A stretch of DNA of 64,000 nt from positions 17,006,001 through 17,070,000 of the forward strand of contig OU964919.1 in the NCBI GenBank assembly GCA_918807975.1, in the 5' to 3' direction. A model generated the notes under the pieces. It ran no database searches. It saw nothing but the letters and a program-made list of their open reading frames with translations, and had not been told where the DNA came from. Shown here one piece after another: positions 35,051-45,245 of this stretch; position 1 is the stretch's first letter, and the number at the start of each line of letters is the position of its first letter. The DNA comes from Aplidium turbinatum (lineage: Eukaryota; Chordata; Ascidiacea; Aplousobranchia; Polyclinidae). Made by a program: the position numbers and the translations under genes.

Positions 35051-35326
35051 ATGAAATACCTTTTTAACTCTTACAACAACAGAGCGTACAACAGAATGGT
35101 GCGGTATGCTTCCACGCAAATGAAATACCTTTTTAACTCTTACAACAATAGAGCGTACAACAGAATGGTGCGGTATGCTTCCACGCAAATGAAATACCTT
35201 TTTAACTCTTACAACAACAGAGCGTACAACAGAATGGTGCGGTATGCTTCCACGCAAATGAAATACCTTTTTAACTCTTACAACAATAGAGCGTACAACA
35301 GAATGGTGCGGTATGCTTCCACGCAA
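35051..35326. repeat. Four 69-bp tandem repeats, alternating two variants
   Basis: Units start at 35051, 35120, 35189 and 35258, each beginning atgaaatacctttttaactc. Units 1 and 3 have acaacagag, units 2 and 4 acaatagag, so the array is two copies of a 138-bp dimer. Because 69 is a multiple of 3 the frame stays open on both strands (MKYLFNSYNNRAYNRMVRYA on the plus strand); I regard this as a consequence of the period, not as a gene. Near the right end of the MULE. Confidence 0.93.
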
Positions 35327-35783
35327 AGCAATTAAACAAAAACAACAGATCTACTGCGCGATGACAAACTACCGTATGCCACCATGCCACTAGGTCCGAG
35401 TGAATGAAAGAAAAGTAAGCAAACCTCTAGTCAAAGCACTAGACAAAACGCAAGGTGACCACCTCACTACACTGTTACCGTACTAACCACCAAAAAGTAA
35501 AATCCTCCACAGACCTACAAAGGCTACCCCAGGACACAAGTAAATCTACAAATTAAGTTAACTTACAACAGCAAGCCCACTTACTTGTTCAAGCAAATTA
35601 AGTTAACAATAGCAAGCCCACTTACTTTTAAGATACAGTTGACTAGTTGTCTGACGTTTTTAGCGGGAAGTCAATACCAACGCATTTTCGGCGCCAACAA
35701 TCATAATGGCGTGAGTCACATGACTGAAATCAGCTGATTCGTGAGGAAAACTGTCCTACGTTAAAGTGTCTACCTCAGCCATT

Positions 35784-36767
35784 GTTAGTGTACCTATTCC
35801 GCGCGTTTGCCAATGCTTTTGTAGGGACCCGTAATGAATTTTCATTGTTTTGAATTCAATTCAATTTATTTTTCCTTGTCAGAATACAAAAAAAATGATA
35901 TTGTGAAAAAGAAATACAGGAACAAAACCAACAAAAGGAAAAAGTGGCAAAACCATAATGGTTTAAGACGTGCATGAAAGGATCTAATATTGCGGTATAT
36001 GAATCGATAAATATACAGTAGTTAAGCACGGCCACCAAACCTAATACTTTAAAACAAGTAGAAGTAGATGAATTAATTAGTTAAGAATCAGTCGCCTCCT
36101 CGTTCCTGAAACAACTGGAGCGCTAATTCTTAAAGCAATGAGAACACGACTGAACACAACTTAACTTTCTACAAAGTGTAATTCTCCCATCATATTTGCG
36201 TTTCTTAAAAAACTCAGTTGTTGTGAACAAATAATTGACAAAACAAATAGTTTTCTATGCAACAACACAACCGCAGCTTTTACCAGGATTCTGTTCAATA
36301 GAGATTGATGGCTTTCGATTTTCTCCGTTGTAGCAAAACGTTGCATTATGACGTAAACTCGTGTGATTTCATCAACAACAACTTTTAAAGAAATATAGCT
36401 TCAGTTTCAAGTTGCTGTGAAATAACAACTAATAAATATCTCCGCAATTCACCTCTATGACGAAATCTTTATATGATTTCACCTTTGCTGTTCTACAATC
36501 GCAAACACATTGTTGGAATTTGTTAATTTTAAATTACGTAATTGCTTGCTTTTTCTTTTATTTTGAAAGTGCTTTATATACCTCCGCACAAACAAGTTTT
36601 ACATATAATATAGTAGGCCTATAGTATAGTATGACAATTACGATAATTCTTACGTTTCAAATTTAAAAATCTATTCATTCTAAAAAAACGCTAGTTCAAA
36701 AATTGGTGTTTCAAATTCTGGGGTTAATAAAATTTCAATAAAAACCTTAAACCCCTGGACTTTAGAT
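35784..36767. other. No recognised feature
   Basis: AT-rich sequence between the MULE and the P-like frame. No TIRs, repeats or coding similarity supported. Confidence 0.5.
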
Positions 36768-37414
36768 ATGGCGTGCTGTGCATATGGATGTAGCAAACGA
36801 AGAAAATACAATTCAGATGATAAAAGGAGTATCAGTGAAGGCAGCGAGGATGAAGAATCAATTGCGAAGAGAACATTTCCGCGTTCATTTCACAGGTATG
36901 GAAATATTGTGATACTTTTAGCGAGCTATGAGAAAATAGAAAATACTAGTATTGTAACGATAACACTGGTTGGTTGGTTTTGAATCTTTATCCTCGGACT
37001 GACACTGACTAATTTCTTTTCCTTCTAGGCGGAGATTTTGTGATTTTTTTGTTATAAAGTGGACTTTGTAAACCTTCTTTCAGTGTTGTATATATTTGTG
37101 AGGAAACTGAATTATGCATTAAACGGTTACTAACTACCACAGCTGGGAGATTACCTCTTCGTCCAGGCATTGTGGAAGCTATTGCGGTAGCTGTGCTTGA
37201 AAATAAAAATCATTCCAAGATATTTACTAATCTCACGGATCATGTGTTTGAATGCACCGTTACCGATAATCACATTTTTAGGCTAGTCAAAACTGTGTCC
37301 AAATGTTATTTAAAAATTAGGTTTTACCACATTGGTAAGGAAACCTGCAAGCAAATACAAGGCAAATTAGTTCGTAAAACGCTTAACAAAACAGTAATTT
37401 TCAAACACCAATAA
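36768..37414 (+). pseudogene. Two-exon frame: THAP-like start, P-transposase-like end
   Basis: Exon 1, 36768-36895, encodes MACCAYGCSKRRKYNSDD and an acidic linker, and ends at cacag|gtatgg. Exon 2, 37084-37414, follows an acceptor tttcag and encodes a 109-residue tail ending LNKTVIFKHQ. Joined, the frame is open for 152 residues with matching phase. The first residues with Cys-x-x-x-Cys-like spacing recall a THAP finger. The tail (TDNHIFRLVKTVSKCYLKIR, then the Lys-rich end) recalls the C-terminus of P-element/THAP9-like transposases. The whole catalytic middle is missing, so this may be an internally deleted copy or a small domesticated gene. The intron holds a SINE scrap at about 36967-37030. 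Confidence 0.45.
36967..37030 (-). mobile_element. SINE fragment
   Basis: The words ttgaatctttatcctcggac and tgacactgacta match the 3' part of the tRNA-derived SINE copies at 38.35 and 60.04 kb. Only the 3' end is present, as in 5'-truncated retroposition. Confidence 0.7.
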
Positions 37415-38347
37415 ACCACTTCCTTTCGACATCACATCAGTAGGCTATTGGTGAATATTTAATTTGTTTTGATTTTGTTGAGCTATACATTAATGCCGCT
37501 ATAATATAGCGTATCATTCGCTTAGGTTTGATGTAATAAACTGTTTGTTGCTATTTTTACAATAGGCTAATCATCAGCTCAGCTGTAACGCCAAATTGAA
37601 TAAGAGTTCTGCTGAACTGCTGGATATGATGAATTCAGTGTATCATGGCCTATACGTGCTCTCGCATCGCAGTGTTTTTGCTTTATATTATAGACTGTAG
37701 GCTATGTATAATTCTGTGCACTTTAACACATGCTTTTATTCATTTCATAGATGAATAAAACCTCTATTACACCAAAGTTCTAAATTATAGTTAACAAGTT
37801 AGTTTTCTGCAGAAGCGCAACCAGCTCAGAAATGTTATCGTTAACAGCGCAGCTTTCACGCGAGTTTGAGACACTAACAATGGCCGACGCCTTTTTTCAA
37901 TTTCTTCAATCGAAATACGAGAAGCGCAGTCTAGTTGTAATAAGATGTCATAAGATGTCTATGCGAAAACTCCATCAGCTTCGAAAATACGGAAGAAGAT
38001 CGTGAATTGGGAACAGGATTTTCGTGAAAGGGGAAAAATTCCTAATGCGTAAATGGGGAATTCGTGGATGCAACAAATCTTTCAATTGCACGTTTATTTT
38101 GGAATAAATTTGCTTCCATTTGACATGGTTAGCTCCTGCATACCTACTAATTATTTTCCCATAGTTTCATCCAAAAAAAAAAAAAAACTTTAGCGTAATG
38201 GATCCCGAAAACGATGTTGGTCTGTAGGAAAATATGTATAAATTACCGCGGATCAGCAATTTTCCTAATTCTTATTTATTTAGTGAAAAATATCAATTCA
38301 AACATTTTAAAGACTTGAGAACACAATAGCAGTGATGACAATACTCA
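37415..38347. other. Unannotated stretch with one shared word block
   Basis: The segment about 38035-38095 (ttcctaatgcgtaaatgggg, aattcgtgga) has a counterpart at about 57027-57085, so an unnamed dispersed repeat is present at both. Nothing else was recognised. Confidence 0.4.
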
Positions 38348-38663
38348 TCAATTGATTGATTGAATCTTTATCCTCGGACTTGAAAAGCTTCTTGCAGAGC
38401 TTAATCCTGGCAGTTTCGCATACTTGTAGAGGCTTTGAATCACTGACGCAGGCCCGGTCACTGAGACTGACAGAGTGCAGTTTCCGATTGTTGAAGTCTT
38501 GTTGCCAGGGAGTTATTCCATCCATTAGATGCAGCTGAATAGAGAGCAGTCCTTAGCGTGCGTTGCTCAAGCCCACTCACCGAGAGTCGAACCAGCGCCG
38601 CTTGATCTTGAAGCTTCTTCCTTCCAGAAGTGACGCGCTAACCAACTGAGCTATCCGGGCGGA
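38348..38663 (-). mobile_element. tRNA-derived SINE, copy A (best preserved)
   Basis: On the minus strand it starts with a tRNA-like head: TAGCTCAGTTGG (A box, 38642-38653) and GGTTCGACTCTC (B box, 38582-38593), with a long variable region between. The unrelated body follows and the 3' end is gaggataaagattcaatcaa. Length about 316 bp. Related copies: 32934-33200, 60036-60337, and the fragment at 36967-37030. The two boxes serve RNA polymerase III in such elements (family knowledge). The LINE partner supplying reverse transcriptase is unknown. Confidence 0.88.
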
Positions 38664-39617
38664 CGCAACAGTGAAAAAAAAAGAAATTTATAATAGAAAT
38701 TAAAATGAAGACCACAGCATGAACACAACACGGAGGAATTAAAATGATTTAACAAAGTCTTCAAATATTTTGACTCGCTCTGCGTGACGAGTGCGCGCGA
38801 GACGTAGGCTACTATGGCATCATAGTTAGTGCATAGCCATTTGTTGCCTTTAAGGCAGCATGGATGCAACAGATATTACGCCACATGCTGGGAAAATGGA
38901 GATGTCTGGATTTAAATCATCCGGGGCATTTTGCATATTTCAAACATGTGCTATGTTCCTGTTACTGACAAATAAACCATTGATTGATTGACATTTGTAA
39001 ATTTGCCTCCGGCTCTGAACACCCCCACACTAGCCTAGGGTGCGGCTGATGCCCCGACCTGAAGCAAAACACCCTAACTTTTTTTTTATAGGTGACACTT
39101 GGTACAAAAACAATATTTATGAAGTTTAAGACCAATCTATAAATGTTTAGGGGGTCCAGATTTGAGTTGAAAATTGAGAAATTTGGTACTTAATTGCCAT
39201 AATCGTGTAGTTTTACAGTGCTACATAGTCTTTCATTTATCATGGTAAATTCTGTATTTAAGGTCATCTAGGCTCCACAGTTGCAATGTTTCACACAGTA
39301 TGTTGTTCCTTTGCTATTATTATGTTCCATATTATTTTTTAACAAGTAAGGTTTTGCAAGCAGACAGCCAAACACTATCTTGAGAAGTAATGTGACAACC
39401 TATTGCAAAATATGCTTGATATGTAATTGCTGGAGAATGCAAGTATTAAGTAGTAGAACAACATAGTCTGTGTATTAGCCAGTACAATACACAACTTTTA
39501 TTAAATGTGAGTGACTGAAATCTTCCTGGTCACCACTTGTCAGCTTACCTTGAGAATCGCTAAAAGTGAAAACATGCCTATGTGATGTCATAATACCTTC
39601 AAAATGACTTACCACTG

Positions 39618-42600
39618 TTTATTATTATTGTAACTGTCTCCGCCGCCAGTGTAGCCAAATCGTTTGGCATCCGCTGGCTTCGATCAGTCTTTCAACAAGG
39701 TTGATAGGATCTCCATTCTGTTTTGTCCTTTGCGATGTTTTGCAATCGATGGAGATGTGGTGTGCTGAGCAGGGATCCCAGGCCAGCTTTTCTGATGTCA
39801 GATCTCAGCAGTTGTAATAAATTGGTACGGTGACGTCCGGTTCGGCCTTGATACTTTTTGCTGCCAATTATTGCAAATTCAAGGGCTTTCTGAGGAGGTG
39901 AGTCCTGGTGAAGTCTCAGAATGTGTCCAAACATGTTCCATCTCATGGTGGAGATCTTGCAAGACAATGGTTCACTGTTGCATATTTTGTAGAGATTTTT
40001 GTTCGAGATGAGACTGTTTGGCCAAGTATGACCAGTTATGACACGTAAATGTCTTCGATGACAGGCATCCAATCTTTCAAGACTTGCTTTGGTAACAGAC
40101 CAGCTATTACAGTTGTAGATCATAATTGGGATGCAGTACGCGTTGTACAATCTTAGTCGCAACTGTAATGGGATTCTCGATCTCTTGCTCCATAGTTTCC
40201 AGTGTGATCTGAAAGCGACATTGCCTAAATTGCAGCGGGATTTGACATCGGCAGTGCTGCACAATAATGATCCCAAAAGTTTGTGTGTACGCCATTTTTC
40301 GTTTCCTCGAATCGGTAGGCTATCAGTATCAGTTTCATTTGTGTCTGCAAGAAATATGTGGGTGAATTCAGTTTTAGTCTCATTCATGAAAAGATTGTAG
40401 TTTTTCAGGTTCTTTGTAGCAATAGATTGTAGCATATCAAGTGGCTGTCTTTCCTCATCCAGAAACTCAACATCGTCTGCATACTCCATTTCCAAAGGCA
40501 TGCATGTGTCAGATATAGGGGGGTTTGGTCTGGAGGACTGCTCTCGCACTGAGCTCAATGCTGCAGAAAGGTAGCAGGTGAAGAGTATTGGGGAGAGGCT
40601 GTCTCCTTGAGGTGAACCGATGGTAGTCTCAAAGTTTGCGGACATTTTGTTGTTAATGCGCACATACAGTTTCATGCCAGCTAGCAGGCTGCGGGTTAGT
40701 CGCAGTTCATCTTCATCACAGCCAGCTTGGTCTAAAATTTGAAGGATTTTTTTGCGTTTGATGGTGTCAAAGGCTTTGGACATATCTATTCCCATTTTGT
40801 GGAAGTCCCATTTTCTAGCCATTACCACTGAAACGAGCATACGTTGTGCCCAGACAATGTCAGCACAGCTTCTGCCACGTTTGAAACCGCTTTGGAAGGG
40901 TCCAGTGAAGCTGTCAATTTTGTCTCTAATCCGATGCAAAATGATGATGGAGAGGATTTTTCTGATGCTATTGAGGAGCACAATGGGTCGAAGATTAGCT
41001 GGTGGTCCTTTTGGTTTCTTGGGTTTTGGTATAACAATTAGTATGCCTTCGCCGATGGTGTCTACTGGTTTGTGTTGTTTGAATGATTCATTAATAGTCT
41101 GTGATATTAAACCGGAGGTTATGTCTTTGGAGAATTTGAAGAGTTCGTTGTTGACGTTATCAGGGCCAGCAGCACGACGGTTTTTCAAAGAAGAAATTGC
41201 TGCAGACACTTCCTCAGTGGTTATTGGTGTTTGCAAGGGTCTTGCTTCTCCGGTGAATGGTTGTATTGGTTCATCATCTGAATCTGTAAATTGTTGCTGA
41301 AACCATTTTTTTACAATCTTTACTTTGCTTTTGTCTGAGAGCACAAAACTGCCATTGACATCTTGAATCATGATGGGGGTAGGAGGCTTTCTCGCTTTAA
41401 GTAGTTTTGCTGCTTGGAACATTTTACTGCTGTCTTCAGATGCGGATATTTCTTCTGCCAAAGAGTTGGCTTTTTCTATTGCAACCTCCTTTAATCTTTT
41501 GGATATGCTGTGTAGGATGTTTGTACGTTTCTTTCGGAGGTTAGAGCGTTCCATGTTGCTTGTGCTTTGATAAATTTGTAGCCTTAAGGCTTTTTGCTGT
41601 TTGGACAGATCTGCTACTTGTTGATCAAACGTATGTTGTGGTGGGTTGCTTCTGGTGATGCCGGCAGCTTTTATGGCTGAAACTTTCATGCAGTCAAGTA
41701 GATGGTTTATAGTTGTGTTTGGATCATCGTTGCGGTCTAATTCGCTCAACATATTCTTCAGAATTTTCCTATATGATTGCTGGGTCTTTCGATCATCTCT
41801 CAGACAATGGATGTTGATTCTCTGTTGCTTGCATTTCTTTGGATGGCGTTTGTGAATTAAATGAATTTTATCAATTCTTAGTTTCGTGGAAACAAGCTTG
41901 TGGTCAGAGTTTAGGTCCGTGCCTGCAAAAGACCTTGCGTTTTGTAGTAGAGGGCGTGCTTTCTGTTGACAGATGACGTAGTCAATTTGGTTGTAAATAG
42001 GCTTACTTAAGTTGGGGTTGTTTGGATCTTTGATAAATCCCGTCCAGGTAGTGCGGTGTCTGCTTGGGTGTTGAAAGGCAGTGTTGCTAGCAAAGTAACC
42101 ATTGGCAGAAAGGAAATCCATGAGTGCATTACCGTTCAGATTGCGTTGGCCAGTGCCGTAACTGCCCAGGCATGCGTTTAGGCCCGTGTCAATGTCATCT
42201 TGGGTAAGCTTTCCGAGTTTGGAGTTCATGTCGCCACATATAAAAGTAAGCCAGTTAGCGGGGGTGGTGCTAGCAGTGTGAAGTTCTGCATAGAAATTTT
42301 CAAGATTTTCTGGTGTTTCTGCTGCTCTTTCAGAGGTTGGTCCATAGGCGTTGATCAGCCGCATTTTTGTTAGACTACCATTTCGAGTTGGAATAGCGAG
42401 GTCCATAGTTGCAATTCTGTCGCTAACGTACTTATAGTTCACAACGTGGTTGATCAGTCTTTGGCCAATAATAAATCCCAAGCCATAATGAACTGATTTG
42501 TTTTGTTGCAGCAGGACAAGTTTGTGCCCTGTTTGTAGGTTGACTTCTTGGTGGTCCTTGATTTTGGTTTCTTGAATGCATAAGAGGTCAATATTGTAGC

Positions 42601-42900
42601 TTTGGCAGTCTTTGCCCAGAGTTTGCTTTTTGATTTCAGCATTAAGGCCTCGTACATTCCATGTGCCGATGGTGATTTCCCATGGTATAGTGTTGGGCCT
42701 TGAAGGTGCTTGTTGAAAGTTAGACATCTTTCCGAAAGTGGGCCGAGGGTTTATCCTTTTACCACCCACTCGGTGTTTATGCGGCTGTCAGCCCGCAAGC
42801 CTAGACGATGATTAGCTTCCTGAAAAATCAGTACTGACAGGGTGAACCGCGAGAAGGTTATCGTCTTTCCCACCCCTGTTTAGCTCAGTCAAATACCTCC
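39618..42900 (-). mobile_element. Full-length APE-RT LINE, RTE-like
   Basis: Minus strand. The 3' end is an aataataataaac microsatellite tail at about 39618-39630, common for RTE-type LINEs. The 5' leader lies upstream of 42727 and may begin near 42900; the exact 5' border and the target duplication were not found. It holds one long open frame and sits inside the TAGGGTGCGG transposon. Confidence 0.8.
39692..42727 (-). CDS. LINE ORF: AP endonuclease plus reverse transcriptase, ~1011 aa
   Basis: Uninterrupted from the first ATG (42725-42727, MSNFQQAP) to the stop; the frame is open 14 codons further upstream, where only GTG is available. The N-terminal ~300 residues are an APE-type endonuclease: TWNVRGLN, CIQETKI, INAYGPT, CGDMNSKLG, TTWTGF, IDYVI and DLNSDHKLV hold the usual Glu, Asp, Asn and His positions. 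The reverse transcriptase follows: AAGPDNVNNELFKF, LRPIVLLNSIRKI, GIDMSKAFDTI, IGSPQGDSLSP and the catalytic EYADDVEF. The tail contains LRLYNAYCIPIMIYN and RRHLRVITGHTWP, then RWNMFGHILRLHQD, typical of RTE-like elements. Function: target-primed reverse transcription of its own RNA. No break is visible, so it may be active or very young. The clade is uncertain. Confidence 0.9.
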   Translation of the reverse strand: MSNFQQAPSRPNTIPWEITIGTWNVRGLNAEIKKQTLGKDCQSYNIDLLCIQETKIKDHQEVNLQTGHKLVLLQQNKSVHYGLGFIIGQRLINHVVNYKYVSDRIATMDLAIPTRNGSLTKMRLINAYGPTSERAAETPENLENFYAELHTASTTPANWLTFICGDMNSKLGKLTQDDIDTGLNACLGSYGTGQRNLNGNALMDFLSANGYFASNTAFQHPSRHRTTWTGFIKDPNNPNLSKPIYNQIDYVICQQKARPLLQNARSFAGTDLNSDHKLVSTKLRIDKIHLIHKRHPKKCKQQRINIHCLRDDRKTQQSYRKILKNMLSELDRNDDPNTTINHLLDCMKVSAIKAAGITRSNPPQHTFDQQVADLSKQQKALRLQIYQSTSNMERSNLRKKRTNILHSISKRLKEVAIEKANSLAEEISASEDSSKMFQAAKLLKARKPPTPIMIQDVNGSFVLSDKSKVKIVKKWFQQQFTDSDDEPIQPFTGEARPLQTPITTEEVSAAISSLKNRRAAGPDNVNNELFKFSKDITSGLISQTINESFKQHKPVDTIGEGILIVIPKPKKPKGPPANLRPIVLLNSIRKILSIIILHRIRDKIDSFTGPFQSGFKRGRSCADIVWAQRMLVSVVMARKWDFHKMGIDMSKAFDTIKRKKILQILDQAGCDEDELRLTRSLLAGMKLYVRINNKMSANFETTIGSPQGDSLSPILFTCYLSAALSSVREQSSRPNPPISDTCMPLEMEYADDVEFLDEERQPLDMLQSIATKNLKNYNLFMNETKTEFTHIFLADTNETDTDSLPIRGNEKWRTHKLLGSLLCSTADVKSRCNLGNVAFRSHWKLWSKRSRIPLQLRLRLYNAYCIPIMIYNCNSWSVTKASLERLDACHRRHLRVITGHTWPNSLISNKNLYKICNSEPLSCKISTMRWNMFGHILRLHQDSPPQKALEFAIIGSKKYQGRTGRHRTNLLQLLRSDIRKAGLGSLLSTPHLHRLQNIAKDKTEWRSYQPC

Positions 42901-43196
42901 AGTTTCAGTCTAGTAAGTGCAGATCATTTCTAAGGCATTGTTCCCAGGTTCAGAATAAGGTTAAATGTAAGGAGTCGTTATAGAGCACTTCTCCTATATC
43001 AAGACAAGGCTCCTAACCATTTTAATTGTGACAACTTAGGAATGGTGAATTACCTTAGACATTTAGTATGCTATGTGGTGAAACATGCCTAGAATCGTAT
43101 TTATCAATTGCAAAATGCAGTCCAGAATCAATACGTGTAGTTTGTATTCAGTTGGTAGGCTGTTTAAGTGTTTAATCGAAAAAAGTTTGCTAGGCC

Positions 43197-44368
43197 ATGT
43201 CTTCTTATGCACAACATGACCCTCGGTATGTTGTACTCGCTACGGTTACCACAAAAGCAGATCAAGGTATCAAACGTAGCAAGTTACCATTACCAACCTA
43301 CAAGCAAGTGATTTTCAAATTAATTCAAAAAATTTTATCAGGAAGGCAGGTAATTACAGTACAGTTGAGCAAGTTTTTACGTTTTACTTGTGAGCTAAGA
43401 ATTTCAAATGAAGATTAAGAGAGACATAGGCAAACCACTAAAAAACATACAGGAACTTCAGAAAAAGCTTAGCAAAGCCTTTCCTTTCTGGCCATGCAAT
43501 GTAATGAAAAAAAAATAGCAATGAAGAAGACATGCTATTCCTTTTATCAGTATACAAGGCAACCGGGAAGCAAGTATGGCTGGAAAAGATAAAGTGTTAG
43601 AAGCAAAAGTTAAAAAGATCAGTACCAGGCCACAACAACAAGATAGACGAGTAGCAAAGGAGGAGACCCGAGTTAATGGCATAAATAATGGTATCGATTT
43701 AGAAGCTGAGCATGATGTGGACAACGAGCCATGCACATATTCAATGATTTGTGAGATAGAGGAAAAACACTCTCATGAAAGAAGATCAAAATCAGGAATA
43801 GCCATGTTCATTCCTCATGACATAATGAAATTTCTAGGATTAATCTCTGCAGCAATCAGAAACAGCATTACACCAACTGCTTTATCTCGTACTCTCCATT
43901 CTATGGTTCAAGCCTATTCTGGAGATGCTTTGAAGCTAAATCTTCATCCATCTCAGTCACACAGATACAGAGTTGAAACAGCGCAACATACCTCATAAAA
44001 AATTCTCTCCGCATGGTCACCACCTGCTGTTGGTGCTGTACATTGGGATGGGAAGCTTCTGGAGACTTTAACCAGCAAGTAGAAGCAAGATGATAGGTTC
44101 CGAGTTTTGATATCTGGCATCGGTGGCATTAAATTGTTGGGTGTTCCAATAATTCCAACCCATTCAACAGAAACAGCTGGAGCACTTGTGTCACAAGTTA
44201 CTATGCAGTTGCTTGAAGATCGGCATTGCAAAGATTTTGTTACATTTCTTGTTTTTGACACAACAAGCTGTAATACAGGGCATTAAAACTGGTGCTTGTA
44301 TACAACTTCAAGAAGATATAGGTCGCCCTTACTTTAGGCTGCGTGTAGGCACCATGTGGGTGAAGTAA
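43197..44368 (+). pseudogene. Transposase remnant with DGK and FDTT.SNTG-type motifs
   Basis: Pieces in shifting frames. 43576-43998 holds a basic N-terminal region and SAAIRNSITPTALSRTLHSM. A second frame from about 44020 holds VHWDGKLLETLTSK, stop, then SGIGGIKLLGVPIIP, HSTETAGALVSQ and VFDTTSCNTGH; a third frame continues IKTGACIQLQEDIGRPYF. The order DGK, LLGVP, FDTT.SNTG...GAC is the central region of the family whose C-terminal region reads HARWMAK. At least two frameshifts and a stop, and the tail is missing, so inactive. The upstream frame 43197-43415 may be another piece of the same gene. Confidence 0.6.
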
Positions 44369-45123
44369 TTCTTTTTAAGGTGAAAACCTGTGGTGAAATG
44401 ATATGTAATTATGTATCATAGAGCACTGAAACACAAATGTTAGAATGTCACTTCGTAATATCTAAAGTTTAACTCAAAAGCAGCAAAGGAGAGCTTATAT
44501 TAAATCGATTATGGTTAAAGTTTACACAGCACTGTGGTAAACGGCATTAAAAGTATAAAACACTGATCTTCTAGTGTCAGTTATGGTTTGTTCTGAACAG
44601 GGTATTCATTCAAAGAATTTGCAATCGGAAGACACCATTTTTGAAATTTTTTGCAAAGTATGCTTCACAGATTTTGCCTAAACTTAGTACGTTTGCCATA
44701 ATTCTGCACAAATTTCAGAAATTCCATTGCACAAAGTATGCAAAATTACCCCTAAATTGACACACTGGTTCTAAGTGAAACCTAAGCTGCTGTTCACAGC
44801 ATAAAAACTATAATTTGCAATAACTTACAAAAATTAGCTGGTATCACATGAGCAATGAACATACAAAAATCACTCACATTTTTTTTTAAACATATATAAA
44901 TCACTCAATTTAATGTCAAAATTGAAATTTGGGAATATCGATAATCCTATAACAGTTTGATTGCAATCTGGACCCCCTAGACCTTATTCAATTTTGCTGA
45001 AACTTCATATTTAAGCTTTGTAGACCAAGCCTCACTTCCAAAAAAAAGTTAGGGTTGCTACAATCAAGTTTTAAATTTTACGGGGCATCAGCCGCACCCT
45101 ACACTAGCCTGTATAATATATGC

Positions 45124-45245
45124 TGTTACGGACAATTTTTAAATCAAACGTCACATAGAACCGTTGTCTACTGAACCTGACGTCTTACGTCATGGACTGT
45201 TGCTAGAAATAAGCAAAGATTGCATCACCTTTGTCACACCTGTGA
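45124..45245 (+). repeat. LTR fragment of the BEL/Pao family
   Basis: Starts gttacggacaatttttaaat and is nearly identical to the first 120 bp of the LTR at 48.1 kb, same orientation. A truncated fossil with no internal genes attached. The following interval to 46040 shows only a G-rich patch at about 45680-45770. Confidence 0.85.

Larger units (their letters stand above)
27611..35774 (-). mobile_element. Complete Mutator-like element (MULE), 8.16 kb
   Basis: Terminal inverted repeats of 47 bp, identical at both ends, starting GGTAGACACTTTAACGTAGG. Flanked by a perfect 9-bp duplication tcagccatt (27602-27610, 35775-35783), the hallmark length of Mutator-like elements. The minus strand carries exon-like pieces of a SWIM zinc-finger transposase between 29.6 and 34.9 kb. 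Later insertions inside it: a hAT-like MITE (28181-28730), a MITE with a SINE (32776-33262), and a MITE with a minisatellite (33693-34494). The 69-bp tandem repeat (35051-35326) lies near the right end. Identical ends argue for a fairly young element; the coding damage and nested insertions argue that it is no longer autonomous. Confidence 0.93.
39036..45101 (+). mobile_element. 6.1-kb transposon with TAGGGTGCGG ends, 8-bp duplication
   Basis: Starts TAGGGTGCGGCTGATGCCCC, ends with the reverse complement. The inverted repeats extend with gaps to about 130 bp, both including aaccctaactttttt-like and gggggtccagat words. Flanks are cactagcc on both sides (39028-39035, 45102-45109). The transposase remnant lies at 43.2-44.4 kb; the middle is occupied by a LINE inserted later. 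Shares the TAGGGTG start with the element at 9861-10680. Confidence 0.9.

Noticed and set aside
35003-35335. Overlapping open frames on both strands as a repeat protein gene
   Set aside because: The openness follows from a 69-bp period divisible by three; no start context, no similarity, and variation between units is at a single site.
38583-38663. A tRNA gene at the A/B-box region
   Set aside because: The boxes are present but the head continues into a 230-bp body shared with two other copies, and no clean cloverleaf with anticodon stem was found. It is a SINE head.
40131-41855. Plus-strand frames of 66-182 codons
   Set aside because: They are antisense shadows of the LINE frame.
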